In this document: piece after piece, positions 32,559 through 41,640 of the stretch
Layout: each line of letters starts with the position of its first letter
Position numbering within the stretch: position 1 is the first letter of the stretch
From: Nocardia brasiliensis IFM 10847
GTDB lineage: Bacteria > Actinomycetota > Actinomycetes > Mycobacteriales > Mycobacteriaceae
Assembly: GCF_000710915.1 (NCBI RefSeq)
Contig: NZ_BAUA01000042.1
Location: forward strand, 1-64,000
Length of the DNA stretch: 64,000 nucleotides
Reading direction: 5' to 3'
Translations under genes and position numbers: made by a program
Notes under the pieces: generated by a model
The model's input: the letters and a program-made list of their open reading frames with translations, nothing else
What the model was told of the DNA's origin: nothing
Database searches by the model: none

Positions 32559-33107
32559 ATGGAGTTCCGTGAACTGGCCGTGCCCGGCGCGTGGGTGATC
32601 ACCTCGCGCCAGTTCGGTGACGACCGCGGCATGTTTCTCGAGAGCTTCAAGGCCTCGGAGTTCGAGAAGGCGACGGGCCGGGCGCTCGATCTGCGCCAGG
32701 TGAACTGCTCGGTGTCCGCGGCCGGCGTGCTGCGCGGCATCCACTACACCGAAGACCCACCGGGACAGGCGAAGTACGTCACCTGCGTGCGCGGCGCCTT
32801 TCTCGACGTGGTGGTCGACCTGCGTCCCGGTTCACCGACCTACGGGCAATGGGACAGCGTGCTGCTCGACGACGTCGACCGGCGTTCGATGTTCCTGTCC
32901 GAGGGGCTGGGCCACGCCATCCTCTCGCTGGAGGACAACTCCACCGTCACCTATCTGTGCTCGCTGGAGTACACGCCCGAATTCGACCGGGAGATCGACG
33001 CTTTCGATACCCGGCTCGGCATCGACTGGCCGACCATCGGCCGGGACGGCAACCCGCTCACGTTCATCCGGTCCGCCAAAGACGCTGCGGCACCGCCCTT
33101 TTCCTGA
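32559..33107 (+). CDS. rmlC: dTDP-4-dehydrorhamnose 3,5-epimerase RmlC
   Basis: A 182-aa cupin with DLRQVNCSVS, the catalytic His in GVLRGIHY and the Lys in QAKYV. It epimerises C3 and C5 of the 4-keto sugar. ATG 32559 matches the mycobacterial REL.VPGAW start; a GTG at 32553 overlapping the rmlA stop is an alternative. The C-terminus is about 20 residues shorter than in M. tuberculosis RmlC. Confidence 0.95.
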   Translation: MEFRELAVPGAWVITSRQFGDDRGMFLESFKASEFEKATGRALDLRQVNCSVSAAGVLRGIHYTEDPPGQAKYVTCVRGAFLDVVVDLRPGSPTYGQWDSVLLDDVDRRSMFLSEGLGHAILSLEDNSTVTYLCSLEYTPEFDREIDAFDTRLGIDWPTIGRDGNPLTFIRSAKDAAAPPFS

Positions 33108-33120
33108 GCTCTGCGAAACA

Positions 33121-33156
33121 GCCGACCGGCACCGCCCTGAGGCGATGCCGGTCGGC
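33121..33156. terminator. Convergent terminator between rmlC and the MFS gene
   Basis: GCCGACCGGCA (33121-33131) pairs perfectly with 33146-33156, and an inner CGCC/GGCG stem continues the hairpin. It lies between two convergent stops. Confidence 0.65.
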
Positions 33157-33176
33157 CGGTGTTCACTCGTGCGGGC

Positions 33177-34640
33177 TCAGCCGACGAGCTCGAGCTCCGG
33201 TTCCGCGACCGGTTCCGCCTGCTTGCCGCGCTTGCCGAAGAAGGCCGAAAGCGCAACCAGCGCACCGACGATCGAGACCGCCGCGGCGAAGATCAGACCC
33301 GGACGGTAGGTGTCCAGCATCGCGGTCGGCGAGGTCCCGCCGTGCGCACCCGAGGCGATGATCGCGGTGGTCACCGCGAGCACGATGGCGGCACCGACCT
33401 GCATGGAGGTCTGCAGCACGCCCGCCGCGAGGCCCTGTTCCTCGTCGTCGATCCCGTTGGTCGCCTGAATGTTGATGGCGGGGAAGCCCACCCAGCCGAT
33501 GCCGATCAGCAGGATCGCGGGCAGCAGCATCGTCCAGTAGGACGGCGCGGTGTCCAGTCGCAGGAACAGCAGGTAGCCGACGGCCATCACGGCCATGGTG
33601 ACGCCGATGATCGGACCGGTGCCGAAACGGTCGACCAGCTTGTCGGAGAACACCGCGGACAGCGCGACCATCAGGCCCACCGGCAGCAGCGCCATCGACA
33701 GCTTCAGCGGCGACCAACCCAGGCTGTCCTGCATGAACAGGGTCACGATGAACTGCCAGCTGAAGTAGGAGCCGGCCACCGCGACGATCGCCAGGCTGGC
33801 CCGCACCAGCGACACCTTGCGCAGGATGCCCAGCCGAACCAGCGGGTGCTTGACCCGCTTCTCCACCGCGACGAACGCGGCGAACAGCACGAGCACCGCG
33901 GCGAACGAACCGAGCGTGCGCGCCGAGGCCCAGCCCGCTTCCGGCGCGGTGACCACGGTGTAGACCAGCAGCAGCATGGCGGAGGTGGACAGCAGCGCAC
34001 CGAAGAGGTCGTGGCCGCCTTCCTCGGCGGGCTTGTCCTTCGGCACCAGCACCCACGCGGCGGCCAGCGCGGCCAGCGCGATCGGGACGGGCAGCAGGAA
34101 GGTCCAGCGCCAGCCGACGCCGGTCATCAGACCGCCGAAGAGCAGACCGGACGAGTAGCCGCCCGCGCCGAACACGGTGTAGATGGACAGCGCCTTGTTC
34201 CGGGCGGGGCCCTCGGCGAAGTTGGTGGTGATGATCGACAGACCGGTCGGCGCGGTGAACGCGGCGGCCAGGCCCTTGATGAAGCGGGTGAGGATCAGCA
34301 GCGGGCCCGAGCTCACCAGCCCGCCCGCGAGCGAGGCCAGGGCGAACACGGCCAGCGCGATCAGGAAGACCTTGCGGCGGCCGAACAGGTCGGCGGTGCG
34401 GCCGCCGAGCAGCAGCAGGCCGCCGTAGCCCAGGATGTAGCCGCTCACCAGCCACTGCAGGGTGGACGTCGAGAGATCGAGTTCATTGCCGATGGACGGC
34501 AGTGCGACGCCGATCATCGACACGTCGAGGCCATCGAGGAACAGCACGATGCACAGCGTGATCAGCATGCCCCAAAGGCGGGTAGTCCATTTGGTCGGAT
34601 CGGTCGCGGATGCGGCCGCCAGGGTTGCTGGTGAAGTCAT
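33177..34640 (-). CDS. MFS efflux transporter, DHA2/EmrB-QacA type
   Basis: A 487-aa protein with about 14 helices. It carries DHA2 features: FLDGLDVSMIGVALPSIG in helix 1 and LLLLGGRTADLFGRRK between helices 2 and 3. It probably exports drugs or lipophilic compounds by proton antiport. It is divergent from a MarR regulator with an 85-bp shared promoter region that holds operator-like palindromes, so repression by that MarR protein is likely. An upstream in-frame start would add 13 residues. Confidence 0.9.
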   Translation of the reverse strand: MTSPATLAAASATDPTKWTTRLWGMLITLCIVLFLDGLDVSMIGVALPSIGNELDLSTSTLQWLVSGYILGYGGLLLLGGRTADLFGRRKVFLIALAVFALASLAGGLVSSGPLLILTRFIKGLAAAFTAPTGLSIITTNFAEGPARNKALSIYTVFGAGGYSSGLLFGGLMTGVGWRWTFLLPVPIALAALAAAWVLVPKDKPAEEGGHDLFGALLSTSAMLLLVYTVVTAPEAGWASARTLGSFAAVLVLFAAFVAVEKRVKHPLVRLGILRKVSLVRASLAIVAVAGSYFSWQFIVTLFMQDSLGWSPLKLSMALLPVGLMVALSAVFSDKLVDRFGTGPIIGVTMAVMAVGYLLFLRLDTAPSYWTMLLPAILLIGIGWVGFPAINIQATNGIDDEEQGLAAGVLQTSMQVGAAIVLAVTTAIIASGAHGGTSPTAMLDTYRPGLIFAAAVSIVGALVALSAFFGKRGKQAEPVAEPELELVG

Positions 34641-34681
34641 GCGGGGTACGTTACATGCGTGCGCATTAAATGCCAACACAT

Positions 34682-34698
34682 CTAATGCGGTTGCATAG
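34682..34698. promoter_or_regulatory. Candidate MarR operator in the MFS/marR intergenic region
   Basis: CTAATGCGGTTGCATAG has CTA(A)TGC/GCATAG half-sites. Its right ten bases match the SDR palindrome at 18782-18791. A second imperfect palindrome, GCATTAAATGC, lies just upstream near 34662. Confidence 0.5.
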
Positions 34699-34725
34699 AT
34701 CGCCGCGGACCACTAGGATGGGGCC

Positions 34726-35151
34726 ATGTCGAAGCCGTCGACAATCGAGACAGCCCGGCGCACCGTCGCGCCGACCGGGCTGGTGGGTCAGTGGCGTGAG
34801 CTGCTGGACCGGCACGCGACGGTGAGCTGCGCATTGGAAAAGGCGCTACACGGACAGCACGGGATCGGACTCAGCGAGTTCGAGACGCTGGACCGGTTGA
34901 TCGACGCCAACTGCGGCGACTATCGAATGAGCGATCTGGCCAATGACATCTACTTGAGCCAGAGCGCGCTGTCGCGCGCGGTCGCCCGGCTGGAACGCGA
35001 CGGCCTGGTCGCGCGCACCATGTGCCAGGACGACCGGCGCGCGGTCTTCGTCTGCCTCACCGAAAAAGGGCGCGCGGCCTACGAGCAAGCGCTGCCGACC
35101 CACCGCGCGGTGCTGGCGGACACCTGGGGCGTGCCCGGTCAAAGGTGCTGA
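34726..35151 (+). CDS. MarR-family regulator of the adjacent MFS pump
   Basis: A 141-aa winged-helix protein (LSEFETLDRLI, recognition helix in LSQSALSRAVARLERDG, wing DDRRAVFVCLTEKGR). It probably represses itself and the divergent MFS gene and is released by a pump substrate. ATG 34726 follows GGATGGGG. Its binding motif may also occur upstream of the SDR gene at 18871. Confidence 0.87.
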   Translation: MSKPSTIETARRTVAPTGLVGQWRELLDRHATVSCALEKALHGQHGIGLSEFETLDRLIDANCGDYRMSDLANDIYLSQSALSRAVARLERDGLVARTMCQDDRRAVFVCLTEKGRAAYEQALPTHRAVLADTWGVPGQRC

Positions 35152-35172
35152 GGCGCCGGAAGATTCCCGCCG

Positions 35173-36054
35173 TCAGAACACGCGGCTGCTGCGCGCCTGC
35201 TCGATATCGTCGCGCGCGTCCACCGCGACGGATTTAATGCTCGCCAAAGCCCTTCGGTACCGGTCGATCTCGTTCTCCTTGTCCAGATACACCGGACCGG
35301 TGAACGATTCGACATAGACCACCGGCGGTTCGGGCGACTCACCCGCACGCAGCTCGGGGAACTCGAGCATCACGAAACGGCCCGAGTCCATACCGTCGTG
35401 GTAGCCGGAATCCGTTGGCGCCACCTGGATCCGGACGTTCGGCAGGTCGCACATGCGCCGCAGGTGCTCGAGTTGCGCGGCGGTGACCGCGTCGCCGCCG
35501 ATGCGCCGCCACAGCACCGACTCGCTGATCACCACGTCCAGCTGCAGGGGCGCGTTCGCGCGAGTGACCAGGGCTTGGCGCGCCATGCGCAGCTGCACCC
35601 GCCGATCGAGCTCGTTCGCGGGCATGTCCGGGCGCGCGGCCGTGAGCAACGCGCGCGTGTAGTCCTCGGTCTGCAGCAGCCCGGGCACCAGCTCGTTCTC
35701 GTAGGTCGACAGCCGGGTGGCCGCCTCCTCCAGGCCGATGTAGACCTCGAACCCCTCCGCGATCACGTCGCCGTACGCGGTCCACCAACCACGGGCCTTC
35801 GTCTCCCGCGCCAAAGCCGTGAGCGGACCGATCAGATCCGACGGCGCGCCGTAGACCTTGCACATCGCCTCTACGTCGAGGCTGCGCAGCGAGGTCTGGC
35901 CGGTCTCGATCCGCCAGATCTTGGCCTCCGACCATTCCAGCTGCTGGGCAGCGGTTCTGGTGGTCATCCGCGCGCGATTACGCAGGTCGCGCAGATGCCG
36001 GCCGAGTTGACGCCGGGGCATGGTCGAACCGGTCGTCCCCTGCGGTAATGCCAT
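35173..36054 (-). CDS. XRE-family regulator with DUF5753 (Scr1-like)
   Basis: A 293-aa protein with an N-terminal helix-turn-helix (TRTAAQQLEWSEAKIWRIETG) and a C-terminal DUF5753 region (YENELVPGLLQTEDYTRAL, LEHLRRM, FPELRAGESPEPPVVYVE). These regulators are numerous in actinomycetes and usually sit next to a small DUF397 protein that they control. No DUF397 gene is visible here, so this copy is an orphan. ATG 36054 follows a G-rich ribosome site. Confidence 0.85.
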   Translation of the reverse strand: MALPQGTTGSTMPRRQLGRHLRDLRNRARMTTRTAAQQLEWSEAKIWRIETGQTSLRSLDVEAMCKVYGAPSDLIGPLTALARETKARGWWTAYGDVIAEGFEVYIGLEEAATRLSTYENELVPGLLQTEDYTRALLTAARPDMPANELDRRVQLRMARQALVTRANAPLQLDVVISESVLWRRIGGDAVTAAQLEHLRRMCDLPNVRIQVAPTDSGYHDGMDSGRFVMLEFPELRAGESPEPPVVYVESFTGPVYLDKENEIDRYRRALASIKSVAVDARDDIEQARSSRVF

Positions 36055-36274
36055 AGGTGTTCCCCCCTTGTAGCCGAGCACCGGGCACTCTCACCGAACC
36101 ACTCCGAAGTCCGGCCAGCGTGACCTTCTCTATCAGACACCGTCCCAGCCGGAGCTGGAGCATCCAAACGGCATTGTTTCACAGCAGAACAACCCCCGGT
36201 CACTATGGGCGACACCACAACCCGAGGACGGGCAGATCGCCGAGAAATCCGCTGCGGGTGTTGCGCATGCGGCG

Positions 36275-36856
36275 CTAGCGCCGGGGACCGCGCTTGCGGA
36301 ACCGCCAGAACTGCACCGCGCGAACGTCTTCGGAGAGCTGGTTCACCGGTTCGGCGACATCGGAGAGCGCCTGGAACAGATCGTCGGCCAGTTCGCTGAT
36401 GTGCTCGACCCGGGTGGCCAGCCGCGACGCGTTCACCAGGAACTCGAGCATCAGGCGGACCGCGGCCGCGATGGTCAGCCCCAGCGGCACGCCGAGCAAT
36501 GCGGCCAGCACGCCGAGCACGGCCGACACCCGCCACATGAGCACGGTGAGCGCGATCGGGACGGCGACGGCGAAGGCGAGTCCGAGAATGTAGGCCAGCG
36601 GCAGCAGGGTCCGGGTGGCCGGGCGGTGGAACTGCACATCCAGCAAACCGCGGGCGGCCTCGACGCTCCACTGCCCGAAGGCGCGCGGGCTTTCGAACGG
36701 CTCCGGCGTCTGCTCGGTCGCGGAGGTCTCTGTGCGCGAGAACCTGCGGGCCGCCGATTCCCGCCACGTGAGCCAGCGTGATTCGGCTTCGAACTCCTCC
36801 GGGTCCGGCAGCGGGCTCCCCTTTGCCGCACCGGGGCCGTTGGACTGATCGCTCAT
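36275..36856 (-). CDS. DUF4282 membrane protein
   Basis: A 193-aa protein with an acidic, disordered N-terminus (about 1-65), two adjacent membrane helices (about 85-110 and 112-135) and the DUF4282 pattern (GLLDVQFHRPATRTLLPLAY, then RLMLEFLVNASRLA). The basic end is RFRKRGPRR. Function unknown for the family. ATG 36856 is chosen over an upstream frame extension. Confidence 0.75.
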   Translation of the reverse strand: MSDQSNGPGAAKGSPLPDPEEFEAESRWLTWRESAARRFSRTETSATEQTPEPFESPRAFGQWSVEAARGLLDVQFHRPATRTLLPLAYILGLAFAVAVPIALTVLMWRVSAVLGVLAALLGVPLGLTIAAAVRLMLEFLVNASRLATRVEHISELADDLFQALSDVAEPVNQLSEDVRAVQFWRFRKRGPRR

Positions 36857-37191
36857 GGCAAGAAATCCTCCCCGCAATCGCGCGTGCGGGCCAGCGGGGA
36901 TTCGCGAGCGGACCCATACGTCACATCATCCTCACACCGCGGTCACATCATTCCCAGGTTCTGCTCAGCGACATCCCAGGGAAAGAACAGGTCAGCGCAC
37001 GAAAGTAGCGGCAGGACAACGCTTCCGGATGGAAGAACCCAGGTTATAGCGAACCGCTGTTACCCACCCGCAGAAGAGACGTGAGCAACAGTCGTGAAGA
37101 AGTTTTGAAGATCGCGTAACGCTGCGGATGGCCACCACCGATACGACCCATGAATGCAGGACCCAGATCTACCGGGGAATGGAGAAAGACA
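36857..37191. other. 335-bp divergent noncoding region
   Basis: No gene is seen. GTCACATCAT occurs twice in direct orientation (36920-36929 and 36942-36951), 22 bp apart, i.e. about two helical turns. This is a plausible site for a regulator binding one DNA face. A structured 5' leader for the 37192 gene is possible, but no known riboswitch consensus was found. Confidence 0.35.
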
Positions 37192-37674
37192 GTGCGCACC
37201 ACGTTTCCGACTTCCGTCTCGGCGGCTGCCATGACCGCCGCAGCGCAGGAATACACCCAGCGCGGATGGACGGTCGCCGAAACGGCCAACGGTCTTTGCC
37301 TGATCACCGATGACGAGCTTTCGGCCATCGAGGTCAGCGGCGAGCTGGCCGGCCAGGTCCGCCGCTTCCTGCGAGCGAACAACCTGTCCGGGCCGGTCAT
37401 CGAGATCCCGGGCACCGAGCGTCGCGAGATCCACTTGGTCACCGGCGTCCGCAAGGCCGCCATGGCGCTGGCGGCGCTGACCGCCGCGGGCGCTGTCGTC
37501 CACACCGACGGCGCGGGCGTCCCGTTGCCGCCCACTCAGCTCTCGGCAGGCTCGGCCTGCTGGGGGGTCGCACCCACCGAGGCCCGCTGGGTTCCGCCGG
37601 TGGTTGCGCTCAGCGCGGCCGTCCGGGCCGCGACCGCACGCAGCAAGCCGCAGCTCACCAGCGTCGCCTGCTGA
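37192..37674 (+). CDS. Small protein resembling the N-terminal prim-pol domain
   Basis: A 160-aa protein. The opening AAAQEYTQRGWTVAETANGL resembles the start of bifunctional primase/polymerase (prim-pol) domains, and the LPPTQLSAGSACWGVAP segment near the C-terminus fits truncated actinobacterial prim-pol proteins. The catalytic acidic motif is not evident, so activity is doubtful. GGAGAAAG precedes GTG 37192, which decides the start. It is monocistronic, closed by a strong terminator. Confidence 0.6.
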   Translation: MRTTFPTSVSAAAMTAAAQEYTQRGWTVAETANGLCLITDDELSAIEVSGELAGQVRRFLRANNLSGPVIEIPGTERREIHLVTGVRKAAMALAALTAAGAVVHTDGAGVPLPPTQLSAGSACWGVAPTEARWVPPVVALSAAVRAATARSKPQLTSVAC

Positions 37675-37724
37675 CACTGCACAACCTGATGAACACAGAC
37701 CGGGACTGGGACTACCCGGACTGC

Positions 37725-37781
37725 ACGACCGATATCCGCCACCTAGCCGGCCTGCACCGGCGTGCGGATATCGGTCGTTTT
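37725..37781 (+). terminator. Strong intrinsic terminator
   Basis: A perfect 15-bp stem ACGACCGATATCCGC (37725-37739) with 37764-37778 is followed by TTTTG. A small CCGG..CCGG hairpin sits in the loop. It lies 50 bp after the prim-pol-like gene. Confidence 0.8.
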
Positions 37782-37951
37782 GCGTGGACGGCCGTCTGTG
37801 ACGCCGATCTCGATTACGCTATGGATTGAGACACTTGGGACGTCACGACTGAATTGCGCGTACGTGGGTCAGCTCGGCCGATGCGCCACCCGCCCCGCGA
37901 GAGCCACCGCCGCGACGCTCGAGTCCGAACACGCGAAAGAGGCGGACGAGC

Positions 37952-40138
37952 ATGGCCGACGTCACCGATCAGCGGAACCTGTTGCGCACCTGCCCCCTGT
38001 GCGAGGCGGTGTGCGGACTGGAGATCACGCTGGATCCCGAGGATCATGTGACCGCGGTGCGCGGCGACAAGGCCGACCCGTTCAGCAAGGGATTCATCTG
38101 CCCCAAGGGCGCGAGCTTCGGTCACCTCGACGAGGACCCGGACCGGGTGCGCGAGCCGATGATTCGCGACCGGGCCACCGATACCTGGCGCACCGCTTCG
38201 TGGGACGAGGCGTTCGACCTCATCGCAGAGCGCTTCCCCCAGATCGTCGCCGAGCACGGAAAACAATCCGCGGCAGCGTATCTGGGCAATCCCAACGCGC
38301 ACACCGTGGCCGGCGCGCTGTACGTGCCGGTGCTGCTGCGGGCGTTGAGCACCCGCAACATCTTCTCCGCGAGCACCGCCGACCAGATGCCGAAACAGGT
38401 GGCCAGCGGCTTGATGTTCGGCGATCCGCTCACCGTGCCGGTGCCGGACCTCGATCGCACCGACTATCTGCTGATGCTCGGCGCCAACCCGCTCGAATCC
38501 AACGGATCGCTGTGCACCGCACCGGATTTCCCCGGCAGGCTGAAGGCGCTGCGCCGTCGCGGCGGCCGCTTCGTGGTGGTCGATCCCCGCGTGACGCGCA
38601 CCGCGAAGCTGGCCGACGAGCACCTGTTCATCCGGCCGGGCAGCGACGCGTACCTGTTGTTCGGCATCGTGCACACCTTGTTCGCCGAGGAACTCGTCGA
38701 CATCCGGGTCGAGGTCGCCGGCGTGGACGAACTGCGTACGGCCGCAGCGGCGTTCAGCCCGGATACGGTGGCGACGCGCACCGGCGTGCCCGCCGACACG
38801 GTGATCCGGCTCGCCAGGGAGCTGGCCGCCGCGCCGACCGCGGCCGTCTACGCCCGGATCGGCACGTGCACAGCGGAATTCGGCACCATCACCCAGTGGC
38901 TCGTGGACGCGATCAACGTCTTGACCGGCAACCTCGACACCGCGGGCGGCGCGATGTTCGCGACCGCGGCGGCGGGCGGCATCGTCCGCAGCAAGCCGTT
39001 CCGGCCCGGGCGCTGGACCAGCCGGGTCCGCGGCCTGCCCGAGGCGATGGGCGAGCTGCCCGTCGCGACCTTGGCCGACGAGATCAACACTCCCGGCGCG
39101 GGGCAGATCCGCGCACTGGTGACGGTCGCGGGCAATCCGGTGCTTTCCGCGCCGAGCGGCGCCCGGCTCGACGCCGCCTTCGCCCGGCTCGACTTCATGG
39201 TCAGCGTGGACCGGTATCTCAACGAAACCACCCGGCACGCCGACGTGATCCTGCCGCCGCCGCGTCCCGTGCAGTCGCCGCACTACGACTTCGCGTTGCT
39301 GCAATTCGCGGTGCACAACTACGCGCGGTATTCGCGCCCGCTGGTGCCGCTGGGCGAGCGGCCGTCGGAGTCGGCGGTGCTCGCCAGGCTGGCCGCGGCG
39401 GTGTCGGGCATGCCGCACGCGGGCACCGACGGCATCGACCCGCTCACCGGCGTCGACGAACTGATCATCGCGGGCATGCTGCACAAGGCCGGAATGACCG
39501 AGCGGCGTGGCGAATTGGTCGGCGCCGACACCACAGAACAGCGCATCGACCTGATGCTGCGGCTCGGGCCCTACGGCGAATGGGCCGGTGGACACCTGAA
39601 TCTGCAAGTGCTGCTGGATAATCCGCACGGTGTCGACCTCGGGCCGTTGCAGCCCAAGCTGCCCGGTGCGCTGCGGACCGAGTCGAAGAAGGTGGAACTC
39701 GCGCCGCGGCAGCTGCTCGACGACGTGACCCGGATGCGGGCCCGGCTGGCCGACGCGGCGCCGGACGTGGTGCTGATCGGGCGGCGGCAACTGCGCTCGA
39801 ACAACAGCTGGATGCACAACGTCGCCACGCTGGTGAGCGGCTCGAATCGCTGCACGCTGCAGATCAATCCGGCCGATGTCGCGCGGCTCGGCCTGCACGA
39901 GCACGCGGTCGTGAAATCGGCGGCGGGCATGCTGACGGTGCCGCTGGAGCCGACCGACGCGATCATGCCGGGGGTGGTGAGCCTGCCGCACGGCTGGGGC
40001 CACACCGACAGCACGCAGAGCGTCGCGAAGGAACACGCCGGGGTGAACGCGAACGTGCTGACCGACGACTCGGTGGTCGACGTCCCGTCCGGCAACGCGG
40101 TCTTCAACGGCGTCCCGGTGACCTTGACGCCGGCCTGA
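37952..40138 (+). CDS. Molybdopterin (bis-MGD) oxidoreductase
   Basis: A 728-aa protein of the formate dehydrogenase/nitrate reductase superfamily. The N-terminal 4Fe-4S ligands Cys14, Cys17, Cys21 and Cys50 are present (CPLCEAVCGLEI, then FICPKG), followed by the Mo-cofactor domain and a C-terminal molydopterin-dinucleotide-binding barrel (RRQLRSNNSWMHN, then LPHGWGH). No twin-arginine signal is seen, so it is cytoplasmic. The substrate is unknown; Rv0197 is a similar orphan. AAAGAGG precedes the ATG, and no partner subunit is adjacent. Confidence 0.88.
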   Translation: MADVTDQRNLLRTCPLCEAVCGLEITLDPEDHVTAVRGDKADPFSKGFICPKGASFGHLDEDPDRVREPMIRDRATDTWRTASWDEAFDLIAERFPQIVAEHGKQSAAAYLGNPNAHTVAGALYVPVLLRALSTRNIFSASTADQMPKQVASGLMFGDPLTVPVPDLDRTDYLLMLGANPLESNGSLCTAPDFPGRLKALRRRGGRFVVVDPRVTRTAKLADEHLFIRPGSDAYLLFGIVHTLFAEELVDIRVEVAGVDELRTAAAAFSPDTVATRTGVPADTVIRLARELAAAPTAAVYARIGTCTAEFGTITQWLVDAINVLTGNLDTAGGAMFATAAAGGIVRSKPFRPGRWTSRVRGLPEAMGELPVATLADEINTPGAGQIRALVTVAGNPVLSAPSGARLDAAFARLDFMVSVDRYLNETTRHADVILPPPRPVQSPHYDFALLQFAVHNYARYSRPLVPLGERPSESAVLARLAAAVSGMPHAGTDGIDPLTGVDELIIAGMLHKAGMTERRGELVGADTTEQRIDLMLRLGPYGEWAGGHLNLQVLLDNPHGVDLGPLQPKLPGALRTESKKVELAPRQLLDDVTRMRARLADAAPDVVLIGRRQLRSNNSWMHNVATLVSGSNRCTLQINPADVARLGLHEHAVVKSAAGMLTVPLEPTDAIMPGVVSLPHGWGHTDSTQSVAKEHAGVNANVLTDDSVVDVPSGNAVFNGVPVTLTPA

Positions 40139-40376
40139 CGCGCGCGGAAAATCGGACTGTTTCCGATAGGTCGGCCGGGTGAAATATTCCGGCCGGTCGG
40201 AATGCAGCTAACCCGCGGAAACCCTTGCGCTAACTACGCATTCAGTGCATTCTCAACGTGGATTTCGTACTTTTGTCAAGCCGAATCGGACTAATATGGC
40301 CAGGATTTCGGTTTAGTCGCGGGCGCGATCTCGACCCCTCGACGGAACCCGATTCCGCCTACCAGAGGGGGCACGA

Positions 40377-41009
40377 ATGCCCGGCGCGCAGCACGGCAGC
40401 GACGGCGAACGCGAGCTACAGGATCGGTACGGCACCCAGGACAGAGCCGCACGCTTCTACAACGATCAGGTGCTCGATCATCTGAACCACACCATGATCG
40501 AGTTCATCGGCCGGATGGAGATGGCGTTCATCGCCACCTCGGACAAACACGGCGAATGCGACTCCAGCTTCCGCGCCGGCGAACCCGGTTTCCTGCACGT
40601 GATCGATGAACGCACGATTGCCTACCCCGAATACCGGGGCAACGGCGTGCTCGCCAGCCTCGGCAACATCCTGGAGAATCCGCACGTAGGCATCCTGCTA
40701 ATCGATTTCGTGCGCGATCTGATCGGCCTGCATGTCAACGGTTCGGCCCGGATCATCGCCGACGACACCTTGCGCAAGATCACGCCGGGACTGCCCGCCA
40801 ACGCCAAGGGCCGCGCGGCGGAGCGCTGGGTCGTCGTCGACATCGAAGAGGCATATATCCACTGCCGCAAGCACATTCCCCACCTCGTCCCGGCCGACCG
40901 GGAACAGCGAGATTGGGGCACCGACAGCACCCGCGCGAAAGGCGGGGACTACTTCGGGGCCAAGGCCCAGGGACGCGAACTGGCCGAAGCCCTGCTCACG
41001 AACGGGTGA
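40377..41009 (+). CDS. Pyridoxamine-5'-phosphate oxidase-like flavin-binding protein
   Basis: A 210-aa split-barrel protein (FIGRMEMAFIATSDKHGECDSSFR, then GILLIDFVRDLIGLHVNGSARI) of the PNPOx-like group, which binds FMN, F420 or heme. Activity is unknown. The motif IPHLVPADREQ near the C-terminus is common in the nitroreductase-like branch. AGAGGGGG precedes the start, and the 238-bp upstream gap holds its promoter. It converges with gtrA at 41022. Confidence 0.83.
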   Translation: MPGAQHGSDGERELQDRYGTQDRAARFYNDQVLDHLNHTMIEFIGRMEMAFIATSDKHGECDSSFRAGEPGFLHVIDERTIAYPEYRGNGVLASLGNILENPHVGILLIDFVRDLIGLHVNGSARIIADDTLRKITPGLPANAKGRAAERWVVVDIEEAYIHCRKHIPHLVPADREQRDWGTDSTRAKGGDYFGAKAQGRELAEALLTNG

Positions 41010-41021
41010 GCGGACCACGCG

Positions 41022-41483
41022 TCACTTGATCTTGAAGATCACCAGGCGCTGGACGACGAAGTTGATGACGGTGGCGGTGCCCTGCGCGACGACGAAGGCG
41101 AGCAGCTGGCGCCACGCCGCGTCCGGCAGCGCCTCGTAGAGCACCGCGTTGATGCCGACCTGCACGGCGAAGGTGACCGCGTAGAGAATCACCACCGCGA
41201 CGAAACGAGCCCGGCTCGGCGGGGCCTGGAAGGTCCAGCGCCGGTTGATCAGGTACGCGGTGGTGGTGCCCGCGATGAAGCTGAGCGACTTGGCCGCCTC
41301 ACGCGGCAGCCCGATCAGGTTGAAGAGCAGGCTGTACAACCCGAAGTCGACGATCGCCGACAGGCCGCCGGTCAGGGTGAACCGGACGATCTGCGTCTTG
41401 AGGTCGACATCGGTACCGCCCGGCTCGTCGACCAGCGGCAACTCGACCGGAAGCGGCAGATGGGGTTCGGCAGGCACGGGCAC
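41022..41483 (-). CDS. GtrA-family protein next to dprE1 (Rv3789-like)
   Basis: A 153-aa protein with four helices of GtrA type (FTLTGGLSAIVDFGLYSLL, then AYLINRRWTFQ and VVQRLVIFKIK). The M. tuberculosis counterpart beside dprE1 (Rv3789) is proposed to flip decaprenyl-phosphoryl-arabinose or to recruit AftA. The same adjacency here supports a role in arabinan donor supply. The GTG start at 41483 is chosen within a longer open frame. It is divergent from dprE1. Confidence 0.87.
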   Translation of the reverse strand: MPVPAEPHLPLPVELPLVDEPGGTDVDLKTQIVRFTLTGGLSAIVDFGLYSLLFNLIGLPREAAKSLSFIAGTTTAYLINRRWTFQAPPSRARFVAVVILYAVTFAVQVGINAVLYEALPDAAWRQLLAFVVAQGTATVINFVVQRLVIFKIK

Positions 41484-41640
41484 GAGCGTAGCCGGGGCCC
41501 GCCGCGGCGGCGCGCGGACCGGCCGAGCCCACCGAACCCGCGATGTGGGCGGCGGGCGTGTCCAGCGCCATAGCGACCTATATGTCACTACTCCGGAGTA
41601 AGAGACATCGACCGGATGTCCGGTCATACCTGTAGCCTCT

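Noticed and set aside
36857..37191. Riboswitch (cobalamin or c-di-AMP type) before the prim-pol-like gene
   Set aside because: Conserved consensus boxes of these classes could not be identified by eye; only direct repeats are clear.
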